DNA of 64,000 nucleotides from Gammaproteobacteria bacterium. GTDB taxonomy: Bacteria > Pseudomonadota > Gammaproteobacteria > Steroidobacterales > Steroidobacteraceae. Both the position numbers and the translations under genes were made by a program. The stretch covers positions 34,530 to 98,529 of the forward strand of contig JANYLM010000143.1 of assembly GCA_025357835.1 (NCBI GenBank), given 5' to 3'. A model generated the notes under the pieces. It saw nothing but the letters and a program-made list of their open reading frames with translations, was not told where the DNA came from and did not search any database. Of this stretch, positions 19,640 to 27,680 are shown in pieces (the first letter of the stretch is position 1; the number at the start of each line of letters is the position of its first letter).

Positions 19640-19894
19640 TCACGCGCGCTGCGGCTGCTCCGGACACACGCGGATACAGGCGGCCTCGAAAAGTCGCAGG
19701 GCGAATGTGCCCGTACCGATGCGCACCGCAATCGGCGCCCGCGCCATCAGGCCTTTGGCGACGATGCGCACGGCTTCGCCTGGAAGAAAGCCCAATTCAG
19801 CCAGGCGGCGCCCCAATTCGGGCGTGGCCGCATCGGTCGACGCCACGGCAACCACCCGCGCACATGTTCCTATACTCAATTCCGTAAGCTTCAT
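19640..19894 (-). CDS. feoA: Ferrous iron transport protein FeoA
   Basis: An 84-residue SH3-like cytosolic protein (MKLTELSIGTCARV ... RLAELGFLPGEAVRIV ... ALRLFEAACIRV), typical of FeoA, which binds and modulates FeoB. The frame is open to an ATG at 19936. That start would leave only about 15 bp to the Fur-like operator, so MKLTEL at 19894, the family-standard beginning, is preferred. It lies 4 nt before feoB. Confidence 0.93.
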   Translation of the reverse strand: MKLTELSIGTCARVVAVASTDAATPELGRRLAELGFLPGEAVRIVAKGLMARAPIAVRIGTGTFALRLFEAACIRVCPEQPQRA

Positions 19895-19951
19895 GTCGGC
19901 GGGAACCGGAACGCTGGATTGGGGCGTCAACAACATAGATGCGATTCTATA

Positions 19952-19966
19952 TGAGAATCGTTCCCA
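19952..19966. promoter_or_regulatory. Candidate Fur box upstream of feoA
   Basis: TGAGAATCGTTCCCA is an imperfect 7-1-7 palindrome close to the Fur core TGATAAT-n-ATTATCA and its TGAGAAT variant. It lies about 58 bp upstream of the chosen feoA start, as expected for iron-repressed ferrous uptake. Confidence 0.6.
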
Positions 19967-20060
19967 TTACTATTACCAGGGCACATTGCTGCATCGCAAC
20001 CCCGAGTGGCGGCGCCGTTCCTGCTAATCTTGACGCCCCTTAAGCCTCGGAGGCATTGAA

Positions 20061-20408
20061 ATGCCTACGCTTTTCGAGAAAATAATAGCAGGCGAGTTGC
20101 CGGCGACCGTGCTCTACCGTGACCCTCGCGTTATCGCATTTTTGGACATCAGGCCGGCCGCGCCGGTGCACATACTCATCGTCCCGAACAAACCCATTCC
20201 CACCTCTAACGATGTCACCGACGAAGATGAGTCCTTGATCGGACACATGTTCATTGTCGCGCGCGATCTCGCCCGCCAGCAGGGCATCGCGCAGAGCGGT
20301 TATCGCTTGATCATCAATTGCAACGCGGATGGGGGACAGGAGGTTTATCACCTACATTTACATTTGCTCGGCGGACGGCCTCTCGGGCCCATGGTTTCGC
20401 GAATCTGA
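20061..20408 (+). CDS. hinT: HIT-family nucleotide phosphoramidase (HinT-like)
   Basis: A 115-residue histidine-triad protein. It has the N-terminal LFEKIIAGELPATVLYRDP segment typical of HinT/PKCI proteins and the catalytic H-x-H-x-H motif in YHLHLHLLGGRPLG. HinT hydrolyses nucleoside phosphoramidates such as AMP-lysine and cleans up adenylated side products of aminoacyl-tRNA synthetases. A GGAG ribosome binding site lies 8-9 bases upstream. It opens a short plus-strand set with the aminopeptidase and acetyltransferase genes. Confidence 0.95.
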   Translation: MPTLFEKIIAGELPATVLYRDPRVIAFLDIRPAAPVHILIVPNKPIPTSNDVTDEDESLIGHMFIVARDLARQQGIAQSGYRLIINCNADGGQEVYHLHLHLLGGRPLGPMVSRI

Positions 20409-20435
20409 GTACATAGACAAAAAAGAGGATATGTG

Positions 20436-21548
20436 ATGAAGAAGAAAAAGGGCGCGCCCATCAAATCACACGCCACGGCGCCGCGGTCCACCCCCAAGCG
20501 TACGGTTTCTAAGAAGAAACCCGCCGGCGGAGCCGCAAAATCCGCGGCTCGCCCAGTCAAAGCACGCGAAACATCTCGCTCAAGTCAACGCAACACCGCG
20601 CGCCGCGAATTGTATCCGGCCATCGAGCCGTTTCGTCATGGCTACCTGCGCGTATCGGACGTGCATGAAATCTACTATGAAGAATGCGGCAACCCCGCGG
20701 GCAAACCGGCCGTATTCCTGCACGGCGGGCCCGGCGCCGGCTCCGACAAGCGCGCTCGGCAATTCTTCGACCCGCAGCACTACCGGATCGTGGTGTTCGA
20801 TCAGCGCGGTTGCGGGCGCAGCCGCCCGAGCGCGAGTCTCGTCGAGAATACGACCTGGCATCTAGTCGCCGACATAGAGCGATTGCGCAAGCATCTGGGC
20901 ATCGAGCGCTGGCTGGTATTCGGCGGATCCTGGGGCAGCACCTTGGCGCTGGCCTATGCGGAGGCCAATCCCGAGCGCGTCAGCGAAATCGTGTTGCGCG
21001 GGATTTTCCTGTTGCGCTACGCCGAGATCCGTTGGTTCTATCAGCACGGCGCATCGGAAATATTTCCCGATGCGTGGGAAGCCTATCGCGACGGCATCCC
21101 GGTCGATGAACGCGATGACTTCCTGAGCGCCTACCACGAGCGCCTGGTCGGTAGCGACAGCCGTGCCGCTTTGGCGGCGGCGCGCGCCTGGTCTGTATGG
21201 GAAGCGTCCACGAGTTTCCTGCACAGCAGTGCCGACAACATCAAGAAATGGGGCGAAGATCAATTCGCGCTGGCCGTGGCGCGAATCGAGTGCCACTACT
21301 TCGTGAATCGGGGCTTCCTGCGCAGCGAAAGCCAATTGCTGGACGATGTAGCTCGCATCCGCCACATTCCCACGACCATCGTGCAGGGACGCTATGACGT
21401 CGTCTGCCCCGCAACCAGCGCGTGGGATTTGCATCGCGCCTGGCCCGAGGCGGACTTGCGCATCGTGCCGGATGCCGGCCACTCGGCGTTCGAGCTGGGG
21501 AATTCGCACGAGCTCATACTCGCGACCGATCGGTACCGCAGTCGCTGA
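20436..21548 (+). CDS. pip: Proline iminopeptidase, alpha/beta-hydrolase (S33)
   Basis: A 370-residue protein. The hydrolase domain starts at about residue 55 with LYPAIEPFRHGYLRVSDVHEIYYEECG, the signature opening of proline iminopeptidases, and has the HGGPGAG oxyanion loop. The nucleophile is Ser165 in GGSWGS; Asp (QGRYDVVCP) and His (DAGHSAFE) complete the triad. It removes N-terminal proline from small peptides in the cytoplasm. Unusual is a lysine- and arginine-rich, low-complexity N-terminal extension of about 50 residues, absent from the usual ~315-residue enzyme. An in-frame GTG immediately precedes the chosen ATG. Confidence 0.9.
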   Translation: MKKKKGAPIKSHATAPRSTPKRTVSKKKPAGGAAKSAARPVKARETSRSSQRNTARRELYPAIEPFRHGYLRVSDVHEIYYEECGNPAGKPAVFLHGGPGAGSDKRARQFFDPQHYRIVVFDQRGCGRSRPSASLVENTTWHLVADIERLRKHLGIERWLVFGGSWGSTLALAYAEANPERVSEIVLRGIFLLRYAEIRWFYQHGASEIFPDAWEAYRDGIPVDERDDFLSAYHERLVGSDSRAALAAARAWSVWEASTSFLHSSADNIKKWGEDQFALAVARIECHYFVNRGFLRSESQLLDDVARIRHIPTTIVQGRYDVVCPATSAWDLHRAWPEADLRIVPDAGHSAFELGNSHELILATDRYRSR

Positions 21549-21555
21549 GAGTCCT

Positions 21556-22023
21556 ATGGAACTTGCCACACTGGGACTGGCCCGCGCCACCGATGCGCGC
21601 GAAATCGCGGAAATGTCGCGCGATCTGATCGAACAGGGACTGGCCTGGTCCTGGACGCCGACACGCGTGCAGCACTTTATTTCAGGACTCGAATCCTCGG
21701 TGGTAGTCGCTCGGCGCGAACGGCGGGTCGCTGCCTTCGCCATCATGCATTTCGGGGACGACGTGGCGCATTTGAATTTACTGGCCGTGGCGCCGGAGCA
21801 TCGCCGTCAGGGGCTTGGGCGGCAACTCATGAGCTGGCTGACCGTCACCGCGATCGAAGCCGGCGTGTTTCGCATCAATCTTGAATTACGTACGGGCAAC
21901 GAAGCGGCGCGAATCTTCTACAATTGCTTGGGCTTTGACCAGCTGGGGGTCGTGCAGGGCTACTATCAGGGCCGAGAGGCGGCACTGCGCATGTCGCGAC
22001 GCCTGGCGAAGAACCAGTGCTGA
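21556..22023 (+). CDS. GNAT-family N-acetyltransferase (RimI-like)
   Basis: A 155-residue acetyltransferase. The acetyl-CoA pyrophosphate loop is visible as HRRQGLGRQLM, and the C-terminal NEAARIFYNCLGFDQLG is typical of RimI-type N-terminal acetyltransferases. The substrate is not deducible. It starts 7 nt after the aminopeptidase and probably shares its mRNA. The last 58 bp overlap the 3' end of the convergent membrane gene. Confidence 0.85.
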   Translation: MELATLGLARATDAREIAEMSRDLIEQGLAWSWTPTRVQHFISGLESSVVVARRERRVAAFAIMHFGDDVAHLNLLAVAPEHRRQGLGRQLMSWLTVTAIEAGVFRINLELRTGNEAARIFYNCLGFDQLGVVQGYYQGREAALRMSRRLAKNQC

Positions 22024-22439
22024 ATCACAAACCCCGTGATGCCAATCCCTAAGGCGTCGTGTGCAATGGCCGCCAGATGCTGCCATCGGTCGTCGCTGGT
22101 GAAGAATAAGGCGAATCCGCTCACCGCGAGGAGCGCGAATAAAACGGCGAGCGTCGCGCCACTCACGCGCCGCAATCGACCGGGCCACCACCGCAACACA
22201 TGCCGAGCCGTAACCCAACCCAACAGATACAGGCTTAAGATCGCGATAACCCCGTGAATCAACAGGATGGCCGGTTGCCATGGATGGGGAGTCGTGCCGA
22301 ATGGACCTCTCGACTCGAAAAACCGATCCAACACCAGCCACGCGATGCCCGAAAGCCAGAGCGCGCCGAATATCGAATAGATGGCCAGCCGTTTGCGTGC
22401 GGGCATGCGGTCGCGCAATGCGGACGCCTTAGCCGGCAT
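21966..22439 (-). CDS. Four-helix membrane protein, probable cytochrome b-like redox partner
   Basis: A 157-residue membrane protein (start MPAKASALRD). Four hydrophobic helices lie at about 15-35, 50-75, 90-110 and 120-145. Histidines sit at helix ends (HPWQ, LIHGV, ARHVLRWW, HLAAIAHDAL, IQHWFF), a pattern seen in small membrane b-type cytochromes. It is the gene after the covalent-FMN protein (58-bp gap). In other bacteria such pairs pass electrons through the inner membrane to an external flavin. Heme binding is inferred, not proven. Its 3' end runs 58 bp into the convergent acetyltransferase gene. Confidence 0.65.
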   Translation of the reverse strand: MPAKASALRDRMPARKRLAIYSIFGALWLSGIAWLVLDRFFESRGPFGTTPHPWQPAILLIHGVIAILSLYLLGWVTARHVLRWWPGRLRRVSGATLAVLFALLAVSGFALFFTSDDRWQHLAAIAHDALGIGITGFVIQHWFFARRRDMRSAASRP

Positions 22440-22497
22440 TCGCAGCGGATCTAGCTGCCGATACCCTCGCGCTTGCTCTCCGCTCCGCAGGGGACTG

Positions 22498-23055
22498 CTA
22501 GCCTGCGGCACGGACCGGTCGCAATGCGGACTGCCATAGGGCCAGCAGCCAACGTACGCCTTGTGTGACGTGTTCCGAGGACAGGGTGGCGCCGGAAATA
22601 TTCTTGATGTCGGTACGGAAACGCAATTGTTCGAGGGTGTCACGGCGATCGAATTGCGCACGCCATGCGGAGTTGCGGATTTCACCGCCGTGACTCTCGC
22701 GATACGCCAGGATCTCAAGGCTGCGCAGCGCCCCACCGGCATCGATTCCTACGCCGTAGGTGATGAGGCTTTGCCGTCCGATCACTTCGTCGACGAAGAC
22801 ATGCCCCAGCAGCACGCCGGCGCGCTTCGCGCTCCAGATGCGCACTATTCCATGCGGCGGCTGCGGACCGGCGCGGGTCAATAAGACCTGTAATTGCTCG
22901 GGGGTCTGCGGCAACAGCACTTCTTGGAAGGCATCGGCCTGCGGAAAGATCGCCTTCTGGAGCGCATCCACGCTGAGGTACTCGGCCGCCACCACCACCG
23001 GAACCGGCAGTAGGGCCGCCAGCATGAGGCCCGGAGTGAGATATCGGTGATTCAC
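22498..23055 (-). CDS. Periplasmic FMN-binding domain protein (covalently flavinylated)
   Basis: A 185-residue protein with a Sec-type signal (LTPGLMLAALLPVPVVVAA) and an FMN_bind domain. The motif NISGATLSS near the C-terminus matches the flavinylation site of NqrC/RnfG-type proteins, and Thr157 is the predicted FMN acceptor. The GTG start at 23055 was chosen because the only upstream ATG (23094) lies inside a Fur-like box. With the downstream membrane cytochrome-like protein it forms an extracytosolic electron-transfer pair. The nearby apbE gene encodes the type of enzyme that attaches the FMN. Ferric iron is a likely acceptor given the Fur box and feo genes (inference). Confidence 0.8.
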   Translation of the reverse strand: MNHRYLTPGLMLAALLPVPVVVAAEYLSVDALQKAIFPQADAFQEVLLPQTPEQLQVLLTRAGPQPPHGIVRIWSAKRAGVLLGHVFVDEVIGRQSLITYGVGIDAGGALRSLEILAYRESHGGEIRNSAWRAQFDRRDTLEQLRFRTDIKNISGATLSSEHVTQGVRWLLALWQSALRPVRAAG

Positions 23056-23078
23056 ATGGCTCAGACGGCTATTACGAA

Positions 23079-23093
23079 TAGGAATTATTATCA
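23079..23093. promoter_or_regulatory. Candidate Fur box upstream of the FMN-binding protein gene
   Basis: TAGGAATTATTATCA (minus strand TGATAATAATTCCTA) keeps the left Fur half-site TGATAAT perfectly, with a degraded right half. It lies 24 bp upstream of the proposed GTG start. Confidence 0.55.
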
Positions 23094-23137
23094 TTTAGTT
23101 GCGTAATGATAGCAAGCGAGCCCGACGGCCTAATTCG

Positions 23138-25285
23138 TCAAGTTGCCGCGGCGCGACTCGTTCCCGAACCGGGCAACTCGTGGTGCATGTCTCCTTGCTG
23201 AATCAGCGGCTTAGGATGGTTATGGGGAAACACGACTGAAATCCGGCAGCCTCGACCTGGAGCGGTGTCAACCGTCATCTCGCCGGCGGCGGCGCGCACC
23301 CGATCCACCACGCTCCACAGCCCGAAACCCTCGGACCGTGGCTCGAACAAGCTGAGCTGCCACTCGAATCCCACGCCGCGATCTTCCACCACGACGCGTA
23401 GCTCACTGGTCTTCTGTGTGACCGTGACGACCGCCGACTGCACGCCGGAATGCTTGACGACATTGCGCAGCAACTCTCGAATGAGTTTGAATACGAGCAC
23501 GCGAAGCTCCAGGTCATACCCGGCGGCGTCCGCGTCGACATTCAGCTCCACATGCAAATTGTCCTTGCCACGCATGTATACGCTGAGCCACTTGAGCGCG
23601 GGCTCCAATCCAAGGTCATACAGACCCGGGGGGCTCAGGTCGGCGATCACCCTTTGAGTGATCGCCTGCACCTCGCGCACGGTATGGGTCGCCTCGCTGA
23701 GAAGAAGCCGTACTTCGGGCGACGCGCGCAAGGCCACCGCCTCGAGGGTCAGTGCCAGACCGGCCAGGTGCTGACCGATACCATCGTGCAGGTCCACCGC
23801 GGTCGCTCGCCGGGCGCGCTCTTCCGCGCCGACCAATTGCCGCGCGTACAACTGCAGCCGATCCTGCTTTTGGCGCAGACGGTGGTTCAGTTCAACCAGC
23901 TCGGTGACATCGCGCGCGATGCACCAGACACGCACCAGCTTGCCTTCCTCCACCACGCCGCGGAATCCCGTGATATACGTGAACTGACGGGATTCGTTCG
24001 ACAAGGTAAATTGCAGTCCGTCCGCCGAGTAGCCCTGATGCGCCGCCGTTCCGATATGTTCAAGGTAAACCGCGGACCAGGGCACATCGGCGCGCCATAA
24101 TCGGGCATCGGTCTCGGTCAGCCCGAACAGTCTATTCAGCCGCAGATAGAGCAAGTTACATTCGGCCACATAGGCATGCTCACGCAGCCACGCGATCTGT
24201 TCGCTCGCCGAAAGGTTCGGAGCCATCGGCACATCCAGTTCGATACGCCACACAGCTTCGGAACTCTGTTCGATGAAGTTGTGGTATCGCTCGCCGCTGG
24301 CGCGCAACTGGCGCACGGTGTTTCGCATCTCGAGCAGCACGATGGACAACATGAAATTAATCACGACCACCGTCGCTAAGTACAATTGCAGCGCGCCGAC
24401 CCGCACAAAGGGATTCGGATCGTCCGCGAAAGGTCCGTTGCCGCGGCTTGCAAAATATGACGCCATGAGCGCGGCAACGGCCGCGAACGAGGTACACCAG
24501 CGCGGCGGCAGGCGAAATGCCGCGACGATCACCAGCGCCAGCAATATGAACGGCAGATCGAAGATGGTGGTGACGCTGCCGGGCGGCGCCGAAAACACCC
24601 AAATCGTCATACCGAGTAGTGCACAGCCCACCAGCACCAACTCACGGATGGGCGGCGAGGGGACGGACATTTCAGGCTTGCGCCACCGCACGGCCCAGCC
24701 GGTCACGACCGGGGCGACGCATAGGGATCCCAACCAATTCCCCGCCCACCACAGCTGCCAGTTGCGCCAATATTCGGCGCTGCCCAGCCACTCGCCGGAA
24801 CCATAGGCACCCACTACCGCGCTGGCCGCCGAACCGAGCGCGACTGCCGCGAAGAACAGCAACACATACCGAACCCTTGCAAGTTCCGGAGCCGCCATGA
24901 GTCGGCCGGCGACCAGTGCGCCTACGATGCCGTCGAGCGAATTGGCAAATACGAAGGGCACGTGCAGGATCCAGTTCCGGCTAAAATTGTCGCTGCGTAC
25001 GACGGCGATGGCGATTTCCATGGCCATTTGTACGCCCACGATCCAGATCCAATTGCGCCGCGGCGAAAACCAGAGCGCCATGAACAGCAGGCCCGAGGCC
25101 GGCCAGATGATGGTCAATTGATGGGAACTCTCGCGCAACACCAAGCCGAGACTCACCAGCGTCGCGTAGAGTAAACCGAAGGCGGCGAGCGACAGGACAC
25201 GTCGCGCAATTCCGTGGCGCATGAAGTCCCAGGCAAGATCTGACTTGTGGTCTTCGGTCAGCCGGGCCGCCATCGTCACGTTCAC
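23138..25285 (-). CDS. MASE1-type membrane sensor histidine kinase (HisKA_3, NarX/UhpB class)
   Basis: A 715-residue kinase. The N-terminal ~320 residues are a multi-helix integral sensor of MASE1 type (LTIIWPASGLLFMALWFSP; FVFANSLDGIVGALVAGRL). A PAS-like region follows (GERYHNFIEQSSEAVWRIE), then the phosphoacceptor AVDLHDGIGQHLAGLAL and a HATPase domain (NVVKHSG; DRGVGFEW; GFGLWSVVDRV). This class usually signals to a LuxR-type response regulator, but none is adjacent, making it an orphan here. It sits between the FMN-protein gene and divergent apbE, so control of the redox module is possible but unproven. Confidence 0.9.
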   Translation of the reverse strand: MNVTMAARLTEDHKSDLAWDFMRHGIARRVLSLAAFGLLYATLVSLGLVLRESSHQLTIIWPASGLLFMALWFSPRRNWIWIVGVQMAMEIAIAVVRSDNFSRNWILHVPFVFANSLDGIVGALVAGRLMAAPELARVRYVLLFFAAVALGSAASAVVGAYGSGEWLGSAEYWRNWQLWWAGNWLGSLCVAPVVTGWAVRWRKPEMSVPSPPIRELVLVGCALLGMTIWVFSAPPGSVTTIFDLPFILLALVIVAAFRLPPRWCTSFAAVAALMASYFASRGNGPFADDPNPFVRVGALQLYLATVVVINFMLSIVLLEMRNTVRQLRASGERYHNFIEQSSEAVWRIELDVPMAPNLSASEQIAWLREHAYVAECNLLYLRLNRLFGLTETDARLWRADVPWSAVYLEHIGTAAHQGYSADGLQFTLSNESRQFTYITGFRGVVEEGKLVRVWCIARDVTELVELNHRLRQKQDRLQLYARQLVGAEERARRATAVDLHDGIGQHLAGLALTLEAVALRASPEVRLLLSEATHTVREVQAITQRVIADLSPPGLYDLGLEPALKWLSVYMRGKDNLHVELNVDADAAGYDLELRVLVFKLIRELLRNVVKHSGVQSAVVTVTQKTSELRVVVEDRGVGFEWQLSLFEPRSEGFGLWSVVDRVRAAAGEMTVDTAPGRGCRISVVFPHNHPKPLIQQGDMHHELPGSGTSRAAAT

Positions 25286-25416
25286 AACCTCCCTAGTATC
25301 CGAACCATCGGCCTACCCTGCGCCCACTGTTCCCGGCGAGCAATTTGCTGAATAATTGTGCGCCTATTTTCTGCGAAACTACAAAGACCTGGTTGTCATA
25401 AATCACCTGAAACCCC

Positions 25417-26223
25417 GTGCTGCAAACATCCGACTCGCTTAATGACACGGCAGACTGCGTTTCCCGACTGCGCATAGGAATGGGAACCATCGTCGCGATC
25501 AGCGCCGAGGCGCACACGGCGCAAAGCGCTCTGTGTGGCATAGAGGCAGCTTTCGCAGCTATCGACCAAGTCGACAGGCTCATGCATCCCACGCGGATCG
25601 GCGGCGACTTGGTCGCCATTCACCAAGGCAAGCTCGGGGCACCCGTGGCCGTACATGCCTGGACCTGGGAAGTGCTGGCGCTATCGCGACATATGAATCA
25701 GATATCTCACGGAGCTTTCGATCCCTGCTTACCCGGCGCTCAGGGTGGATTCGCGGATCTACAGCTTGTGCCACCGCAATCCGTAATCCTGCATCGGTCG
25801 CTGCGCATCGATCTCGGCGGCATCGCAAAAGGCTATGCAATCGACCGTGCGCTTGACGCGCTGCGCGCCGTCGGTTGCCGCAGCGGTCTAGTCAACGCGG
25901 GTGGCGACCTGGCGGTATTCGGCGACCGCAGTTACCCCGTGGTAATCAGGGGTCAGTGTGCTGCCGGCAGCATGGTCGAGCTCAAGAATTCAGCACTGGC
26001 CAGCAGCGATGTTTGCAGTTCAGCACGACCCGCCGAGCATCGTGGTTACTACCACGGAGTAACTCGCCGCGAGATCGGATCAGGCCGCGTCAGCGTCAGC
26101 GCACCGCGCGCTGCGATCGCCGATGCCCTCACTAAGTGCCTGCTCGCCGACCCTGGGCCAGCAAGTGTGGCATTGCTCGAGACCTTCGATGCACGACTGA
26201 TTGTCTGCGAAGTCAGTCCATGA
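25417..26223 (+). CDS. apbE: FAD:protein FMN transferase (ApbE family)
   Basis: A 268-residue ApbE protein. Visible are RIGMGTIVAI near the N-terminus, the FAD-binding core LRIDLGGIAKGYAIDRAL, NAGGDLAVFG and the C-terminal SAPRAAIADALTKCLL. ApbE moves FMN from FAD to a Thr/Ser of FMN_bind proteins, exactly the protein type encoded at 22498. Unlike most ApbE proteins it has no signal peptide or lipobox: the GTG start at 25417 is only 6 nt after an in-frame stop, so no N-terminal extension is possible. It may therefore act in the cytosol. Confidence 0.9.
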   Translation: MLQTSDSLNDTADCVSRLRIGMGTIVAISAEAHTAQSALCGIEAAFAAIDQVDRLMHPTRIGGDLVAIHQGKLGAPVAVHAWTWEVLALSRHMNQISHGAFDPCLPGAQGGFADLQLVPPQSVILHRSLRIDLGGIAKGYAIDRALDALRAVGCRSGLVNAGGDLAVFGDRSYPVVIRGQCAAGSMVELKNSALASSDVCSSARPAEHRGYYHGVTRREIGSGRVSVSAPRAAIADALTKCLLADPGPASVALLETFDARLIVCEVSP

Positions 26224-26553
26224 CCGGTACCCGCCCGGGCCGCTATGGAATTCGGCTGGCAGGGTACGCGCCCCGGTTAAAACAATCGCCCCGTCATCGC
26301 GAAATGCCGGTCGAATGTCATGGCGATGTCCAACACTTGGCCCAGTATTGCGCGATCGGCCAGGCTGTTTCCGACTGAGCGCGCCGGTCAGGCGCATCGG
26401 CCGCCCGTAACGCGCTGCTGCCCTGCGGGCCAATCAATAAACCTCGGAATTAGCGGTACCACCTATTGGTAGTTTACCGCATACCAATTAGCGTTTCCCT
26501 GTATCCTTGATATTGTCCCTCGTCAAACGTCCAAGCCCGCTCCGGAGATTTTT
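26224..26553. other. Intergenic region, 330 bp
   Basis: No credible gene was found between apbE and the metallo-hydrolase gene. The left two thirds show nothing recognisable. The right third holds a repeat-rich, AT-richer patch described separately, and a GGAG ribosome binding site before ATG 26554. Confidence 0.6.
26448..26493 (+). promoter_or_regulatory. Candidate operator: nested direct and inverted repeats
   Basis: AATTAGCG occurs at 26448-26455 and 26486-26493 (38 bp apart). Between them GCGGTA (26453-26458) and TACCGC (26475-26480) form an inverted repeat around TACCACCTATTGGTA, itself an imperfect palindrome. The block lies 60-105 bp upstream of the metallo-hydrolase ATG, the right place for a regulator site. 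Confidence 0.4.
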
Positions 26554-27516
26554 ATGACATTGAACTACCGGCTGTGCAGTGCCGCCATAGCGCTTGCGGT
26601 CACCGTCGTATTCGGTGCCGCCGCCGAGGCGGGCGCACCCCAACAAAAGACTCAGGCACCCGGCTACTACCGGTCGATGCTGGGCGAGTTTGAGGTGACG
26701 GCGCTGTCCGACGGCACCTTCTCGGCAGAGGCAGGCAAGCTGCTCACCAACATCACACCCAAGCAACTCGACACTGCGCTGGCGCAGTCCTTCCTGAAGG
26801 ACCCGTTCGAGATGTCGGTCAATGGCTTCCTCGTCAACACCGGCGCGAAACTGGTGCTAATCGATACCGGCGCCGGCACGCTTTTCGGGCCCACGCTGGG
26901 CAAGCTGCTTGCAAATCTCAAGGCATCGGGCTATCGGCCGGAACAAGTGGACGAGATCTATATCACGCACATGCACGATGACCACATTGGCGGGCTTGCT
27001 GCAGACGGCAAACTCGCCTTTCCCAACGCCATCGTGCGCGCCGCCCAGCAGGACGCCGATTTCTGGCTGAGCAAGGCAAAGATGGATGCGGCGCCGGCGG
27101 AACACAGGGAAAGTTTCCAAAGCGCAATGAATATGCTTAATCCGTACATTTCCGCAGGCAAATTCAAAGCTTTTAGCAGCGACACCGAACTCGCGCCCGG
27201 CATCCGAGCCGTGGCCACTCCCGGTCACACCCCTGGGCATACCATTTACATCGTCGAGAGCAAGGGTCAGAAGCTCGTGCTATGGGGCGATCTAATGCAC
27301 ATCGCGGCCGCCCAATTCCCCAATCCGTCGGTGACCATCCAATTCGATACTGACTCGGTTAATGCAGCCGCGCAACGCCAGAAGGTGTTCGCCGACGTGG
27401 CCCAACACGGCTACTGGGTTGGCGGAGCACATCTATCGTTTCCGGGCATAGGACATCTGCGTACCGAGGGTTCGGGGTACGTTTTCGTGCCGGCGAACTA
27501 CAGCGCGCTTCACTAG
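26554..27516 (+). CDS. Exported MBL-fold metallo-hydrolase
   Basis: A 320-residue protein with a Sec signal (cleavage around AEAGA) and a metallo-beta-lactamase fold. The metal motif H-x-H-x-D-H is at residues 139-144 (THMHDDHIGG), with further ligands in TPGHTPGH and WGDLMH. Members of this subgroup include quorum-quenching lactonases, arylsulfatase-like and periplasmic hydrolases. The substrate cannot be told, but periplasmic location is supported. It is a single gene, with its own candidate operator upstream and a gene convergent downstream. Confidence 0.88.
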   Translation: MTLNYRLCSAAIALAVTVVFGAAAEAGAPQQKTQAPGYYRSMLGEFEVTALSDGTFSAEAGKLLTNITPKQLDTALAQSFLKDPFEMSVNGFLVNTGAKLVLIDTGAGTLFGPTLGKLLANLKASGYRPEQVDEIYITHMHDDHIGGLAADGKLAFPNAIVRAAQQDADFWLSKAKMDAAPAEHRESFQSAMNMLNPYISAGKFKAFSSDTELAPGIRAVATPGHTPGHTIYIVESKGQKLVLWGDLMHIAAAQFPNPSVTIQFDTDSVNAAAQRQKVFADVAQHGYWVGGAHLSFPGIGHLRTEGSGYVFVPANYSALH

Positions 27517-27578
27517 CGCGACGCCGACACTCAGCATGGCATTGGCGCGACGCACTTCGATCAGGCCCTGAACGCGCT

Positions 27579-27680
27579 GATGCTGCTGCCTTCGTCGCCT
27601 TGAGCAAGGGCGACGCCGTCGGTGCCATGACATTCGGCACGCCGCAATCGCTGGAGAAGCGCTTTGCGCAAAAGTCATAG
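27579..27680 (+). pseudogene. Possible remnant: C-terminal fragment of an unidentified gene
   Basis: From 27579 to the TAG at 27678 one frame reads as normal protein (DAAAFVALSKGDAV, then GAMTFGTPQSLEKRFAQ) with host-like codon use. It has no start codon or upstream domain, and the frame becomes unprotein-like leftward. It could be the tail of a decayed gene lost between the metallo-hydrolase and the methylamine operon. Family not recognised; chance cannot be excluded. Confidence 0.25.
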
